A stretch of 64,000 nucleotides of DNA from Tribonema minus (lineage: Eukaryota > Sar > Xanthophyceae > Tribonematales > Tribonemataceae), in the NCBI GenBank assembly GCA_017506865.1, contig JAFCMP010000023.1, positions 248,001-312,000 of the forward strand, written 5' to 3'. The notes under the pieces were generated by a model that saw only the letters and a list, made by a program, of their open reading frames with translations, searched no databases and had not been told where the DNA came from. A program made the translations under genes and the position numbers. Shown one piece after another: positions 60,301 through 64,000 of this stretch. Numbering within the stretch: position 1 is the stretch's first letter; each line of letters starts with the position of its first letter.

Positions 60301-63283
60301 GTGCTCGCATCCTTGCGAGGGTATGTACGCAGGCGTGTGGGGGGGGTAGCTGCGCCCCGGACAGACAGCTTTGCGACCCTGACGGTCGGCGCATGCACGC
60401 GCGCGCGCGCATGGCAGCGAGGCGCGCCAGCTCTCGAATCCTATCACGAGTGCGCATGCGTGCGGGGGGGGTAGGTGCGCCCCTGACAGTCAGCTTCATG
60501 CCAGGATAACGAGCGTGGGTCATACGACGGGCGCTGGCAAACCACGGCGGCCGTGTGCATCAGTGGTCATGTGTCTCTGAGGGTGTGCATGACCGGGGGA
60601 GGGGAGGGGTGATAGGCCCCTCACGAACACCTTCACGGCAGGGTGGCAAGCATGACGAGGAGCGCCAGCCACGCTGCGTGCGAGCAACTCCAGGGGCCCA
60701 TCTCTCTCGCTGAACCGCACATGCGCGGCACAACGACCTCTGGCGTTTCAGAGCGGCTCGGAGGCCGAGCGCCGCGTGGTGCACATCGTGCAATGTCGAG
60801 CGGCGCAGCAGCATCATGGGCAGCGGGCACCGAAAACTGACGTAATGCGGCCTGCGACCCGCTTCAGTCGGCTCACCATGCGGGCTTGTCGCACCCCGGG
60901 ATCTGGCAAATGTGGCGCTGGACGTGTGCGTGCGCGTGCGTGGCGGCGTGCAGCTGCTCAGCGTAGGCGGGCGCGGCGAGCGCGGGTTCCGGCGGCCTGC
61001 GTTGATAAGCGGAAAGCGGGACCCGATGGACGGTGGTGAAGTGGCAGTGATGCCATAGGAGTAGGGTTGGCACGTGCGTAGATAGTATATATACGGTATA
61101 TTGGTACATACGCGTATATATACGCGTAGACGCCGAAACGGGGCGTATATTCGCGTATACGCTTTTGCACCGCTGTGGTGCTCACGAGCGCTGCCCGTGG
61201 CCCAGCGCATGCCAAGGGTAAGGTGGCTAGGGCTATCTGGGGGCCAGAAGCGGAAAGGCAGGGCTGAGCGGTGGTCTCAAGCCACAGAAGGCGCCTGCAC
61301 AGCCTGAACTTGGCAATTCAGTGGCTCAGGCAGCTTCGCACCTGGCCAGCAGAGCCTGCATGAGCCTTCACGGCTTGTTCTGTCGGTGATGTGAAAGAGG
61401 ACGATGGGAAGGGAGTCGCTGCACATGCTGACAGACACGCTGCCCTCTGACGAGGCGCAGCTTTTCAGCGGCACCATGCGGTCGGCGCACTCAGGCCGTA
61501 ACCAAGCTTCTTTTGGCATTTCGGCCAACTTCAAGAAAATCCCACACTTCAAGTGTTGCTCTGATGACACTTTATGAAGGCAATTATTTCTAGTGTCTGC
61601 ATGTCTGTGATCAGCACCCTGAGCCCGTTCGAATGCACCTGGTTTCAGAGAAATCTAAAGACGACAAGTCGTCGTAGCGAGATTTGGCTTTGTCAGATAC
61701 GCTAATATACGCAGTATATACGTATTGTACGCCAAAAATACGTATATATGCGGGTATGCAAAATCCAAATATACGCAATGTGCCAACCCTACATAGGAGC
61801 GATTCATGTGCCAGAGCCTGCGGAAGGTGCCCGCGCCGGGCTCGCCCACATCGACTCGGCGGCACCGGTGTGAGCTGCTTGCTGACGCAGTGCTGCCTGG
61901 CGGTCAATGAGATGTGCGCTGGCGTGGTCCCTCTGCCTCGAGCATCGCCTTTCAGAGCTGCCTCACCTTGCGTCACTCACTACACGCTTCAACGTCGCGC
62001 TCCTGCGCAAGTGCCGGGTCTGAGCGCGGGCAGTGGCGCAGACCGTAATCAGACGCACGGCGCCAGCGCTTGGCTCCGTGCGTAAGCGCGGGGGCACAGA
62101 GCAGCGTGCCGCTGCGTCGTTACAAACTTCTACCGCGACTGGGCCTGCAGTAAAAACACGCTTACGCAGACAGGACGCAGCGTCTCTGATAGAGAAAACG
62201 TACATGCTGTGAGGGCGCGCCGGCGCGCAGCGTCGTCAGGCTCGCATTGGAAGGGCCTCACGTCAGCGGCAGCTGCCTGCGCACTGCTGCCTTCCAACAG
62301 CTCTACATGCAGAGACGCTATCGTGAGTACGAAGACGCACCTGGGGGGCATGCAGCGCTCGCGCGCCGGCGCCGCCGCGCCGCCGGCGTCGCCAACAGCA
62401 CAGACCGGCGGCAGCCACTCCCCGAGCTCTATCGCAATGTCCGCGTGCACCGGGCAGCAGAACTCGCTGTAGTGCCCCGCGTCGTGGTTGAAGTACACGG
62501 GAGCGTCACACCCGTCCAGCTTGCACGCGCGCTGCGGCTGCGTGAGGGAGGCAATGATGACTTCTTGAAGTTCGTCATCTGCGCACGCGGCGGCGGCGGC
62601 GGCGGCAGCAGCGTCGTCGCGGCGGTACGCGGCATCGCGCGCCGCGAGGGAGGCGATGATGCCCTGCTGCAGCGCCTCCGAGGCGTGCGCGCGGCTGCAG
62701 AACCCTGCCATGATGGGTGGTATCCAGGGCGCACAGATGCAATGCGGATGTTGACTTGGCATGATTGAGGCGGGAGCGACGTTGTGGAAGTGGTATTACA
62801 TCGCTGAAAGTGGCCGCCGCCGCGCAGTTCAGTTCGGTACTGGATGAGAGGCAGGTGAGGAGTGCATGCTTGTTTTGTGCAGATTTCATGCAGCTCTGCA
62901 CACCTAGCATATGTCGTGCAACAGCTATTGCATGCATCTTTCAGAGCAAGCATCAACGCTTGTGCGTGTTACGAATTACTTCAGGCCGCAACTCACAGGA
63001 CATGATGGGGTTCAGAGATGAACCGAGATGCAGAGGCGAAGATACACCCAGCGGTATCCGTCTGTCGGTGACAGGACCATGCAGAGACATCCGCAAATTG
63101 GTAGCACTCAAGTGCATGATGACGGGGGTAATCAACTCCAAGCATCATCTTGGGTGCTTGCATATGTGTCTAACCCTGCACGGGGCGAGACGCATGACAC
63201 GACACGCACACGATGTACGCACCATCCTCCCAGCATGGTAAGCAGCAATCAGGCAGAGCACAAGTCTCCTTAGCTTGCGCCAT
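54315..63283 (-). CDS. PARP-type ADP-ribosyltransferase with four N-terminal zinc motifs
   Basis: Nine exons: 63283..63223, 62704..62341, 60996..60877, 60114..59881, 59037..58855, 58341..58228, 56473..56261, 55438..55339, 54407..54315. All phases agree; 493 residues. The N-terminal half has four Cys/His motifs of type C-x4-C...(F)C-x3-H: CALPDCCLPCWEDGFCSRAH; CKLDGC...EFCCPVH; CQIPGCDKPAW...PFCSARH; CSMRGCPERVV...HFCSEEH. Motifs 1 and 3 are each split by an intron. The catalytic domain follows: RIFEVKVPDGIF, RRFHGTGCKCD (His about 343), CGDPTCAVCNIC, RYGRGLYFSS (Tyr 398), SKSNDYAQ-like GKSNDY, MFVCNVIAGQAY, PPNGYDSM and NYDELVVYREDAAIPAYMIT (Glu 473). The H-Y-E triad predicts poly-ADP-ribosylation. 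The C-x4-C motif with this catalytic type is known from fungal PARP-like proteins. Introns of 0.5-1.8 kb hold tandem repeats and a hAT MITE. Donor 59881 (GGAG|GTCGGT) is the weakest junction. Confidence 0.86.
56474..58227. other. Intron 6 of the zinc-motif PARP gene
   Basis: The longest intron (1754 bases). It holds a short telomere-like CCCTAACCCTACCCTAA (57393-57410) and GC-rich open frames on both strands (56548-57253) with no domain. No extra exon is needed here, because the flanking exons join directly at TG|C to give the first Cys of the catalytic cluster. Confidence 0.5.
59038..59275. repeat. Tandem duplication of a 3' splice-site region in PARP intron 4
   Basis: About 150 bp upstream (in gene sense) of the true acceptor lies a second copy of the same acceptor block: minus strand CTCTCCCAACAGCGGCAG at 59203-59186 repeats that at 59050-59033. 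Flanking sequence (GTGGCGTCAGAA, AAACGCA) is duplicated too. The extra copy diverges soon after the AG and would not continue the protein. Confidence 0.7.
60083..60620. repeat. Tandem repeats of about 120 bp in PARP intron 3, with duplicated acceptor and exon start
   Basis: Four to five units share GGGGGGG(T)AG..GCGCCCC, TGAC(G)GTCAGCTT-like and CGCATGCACGCGCGC pieces. One unit (60211-60249) also copies the acceptor and the first codons of exon 4 (minus strand CAGGGTGGACGCGGAGG, VDAEGGGETL) seen at 60117-60083. The copy loses the Cys-bearing continuation. Confidence 0.7.
61062..61791. mobile_element. hAT-type non-autonomous DNA transposon (MITE) 2, in PARP intron 2
   Basis: Ends TAGGGTTGGCAC ... 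GTGCCAACCCTA with a perfect 8-bp duplication CATAGGAG (61054-61061 and 61792-61799). Subterminal 100 bp are dense in ATATACG/CGTATA. The 730-bp length and TAGGGTTG ends match the element at 36990, so they are one family with different interiors. The interior contains a minus-strand open frame of 97 codons (61570-61277; LPIVLFHITDRTSREGSCR), perhaps captured host sequence. Confidence 0.83.
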
Positions 63284-64000
63284 CGCTTTTCTCTCTCTCA
63301 ACACATGCTTGAAGTTTATCCGGAGCGTGACGCGCCTTTTTCTGGTGGAGAACCCCCACACACACACACTTTTGTGGAAAGGGGGTGGCCCATGGCTTTT
63401 GTGCAACAGCGGCTTGCCGTGCACCACAGCTTCTGCACTGATTCCGGCGGTGTGGACGCGCAGTCGTGCAGCAAACCATGGACACTGCGCCCAATTGAGG
63501 GGACAACGGCGGCAGCGAGGGCTGCCGCCGTAGGGCACAATCCGGTAGGCGGGGGCGCGTGGCAGCGGCGCCGGCAGCGGTGGAAATGCGAACAAATGCG
63601 GACATTCTTGAACACATTGTGCAAAGCAGGGCTGCATTCGAGACGAGCCTTACAACTGGGGCAACGCAATCCTGCACCGTGCGCCGCGCTACACATGCGC
63701 GCTGTGAGGCTTGCGGCGCAGGCTGGCGCGTCGCCGTTGTCTCCCTTGTGAAACGCGCCCCGGATGCAGCCATGCTGCGCTCCAGCGCTTTGGAATACTG
63801 CCGGCATCTATTTCGTGGTCCTTGAGAAGTGAGTCCTGCTCCACGCCGCAAATCCGCCGCCCGGGGCCGCTGTTAGCACCGCCTCGCCTGACATCTACCT
63901 TATCATATCCTGCAGCAATATCGCCCGACGTAGCTGCCGGCGTCGTTTTGGAATGGCATCTACCTTGTCATATCCTGCAGCAACAGCGCCCGACATAGGT
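63284..64000. promoter_or_regulatory. Upstream region of the zinc-motif PARP gene
   Basis: Presumed promoter and 5' leader of the minus-strand gene; no TATA box is obvious. GC-rich frames are open on both strands without domains. Confidence 0.35.
63892..64000. repeat. 65-bp tandem repeat at the window edge
   Basis: CATCTACCTTATCATATCCT with GCAGCAATATCGCCCGACRTAG recurs at 63957 (CATCTACCTTGTCATATCCT...). The second unit is cut by the window end, so the array length is unknown. Confidence 0.65.

Noticed and set aside
61655-61849. Possible extra PARP exon reading GEPGAGTFRRLWHMNRSYV
   Set aside because: It overlaps the end of the hAT MITE, and the exons on either side (62341 and 60996) already join in phase with a complete Arg codon.

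Overview
The window is nuclear DNA of a eukaryote, most likely a photosynthetic stramenopile (heterokont alga); the species cannot be read from it. The evidence is: genes split by GT-AG introns of several hundred bases; two proteins whose N-termini look like bipartite plastid-targeting leaders (signal peptide plus transit segment, one with the Ala/Gly-Phe junction typical of heterokonts); a CBP-type KIX+TAZ protein; TTAGGG-type telomeric repeats; hAT-type DNA transposons; LINE-type and LTR-type elements; and heavy GC-rich triplet low complexity. Nothing suggests operons, bacterial genes or CRISPR.

Layout. 0-15 kb is the gene-dense part. It holds a KIX/TAZ transcriptional-adaptor gene (minus), a divergent thylakoid-lumen FKBP isomerase with a PDZ-like domain (plus), a Ser/Thr kinase (minus) and a TIP30/HTATIP2-like NAD(P)-binding oxidoreductase (minus). 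All four could be assembled by hand into phase-consistent exon chains. 15-25.7 kb is repeat country: a small Copia-like LTR element, an unrecognised coding-like block, a perfect 47-bp palindrome with target duplication, interstitial telomeric satellite, a hypothetical ORF pair and two tandem-repeat fields. 25.7-28.3 kb is a four-exon plastid-targeted gene of unknown family; the last two exons have a paralogue at 39.1-40.8 kb. 28-45 kb otherwise holds a LINE copy, a hAT-type MITE, an array of a short decamer, a minisatellite ending in a long hairpin, GC-rich hairpin repeats and a reverse-transcriptase fragment.

45.5-63.3 kb carries two PARP-type ADP-ribosyltransferase genes, both minus strand, with matching intron positions in the catalytic domain. 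The upstream one (54.3-63.3 kb) adds four tandem Cys/His zinc motifs; the other (45.5-49.6 kb) has a SUMO-interacting-like acidic motif instead. They are separated by a nested array of LINE 3' ends, each inserted at a GTAC site left by the previous copy.

The most interesting items are this GTAC-targeted LINE family that lands on its own tail, the zinc-motif PARP pair, the orphan plastid-targeted gene family, the tandem duplications of 3' splice sites inside PARP introns, and an apparent excess of the octamer AACTTCAA. All exon models and counts were made by eye; no alignment or database search was run.
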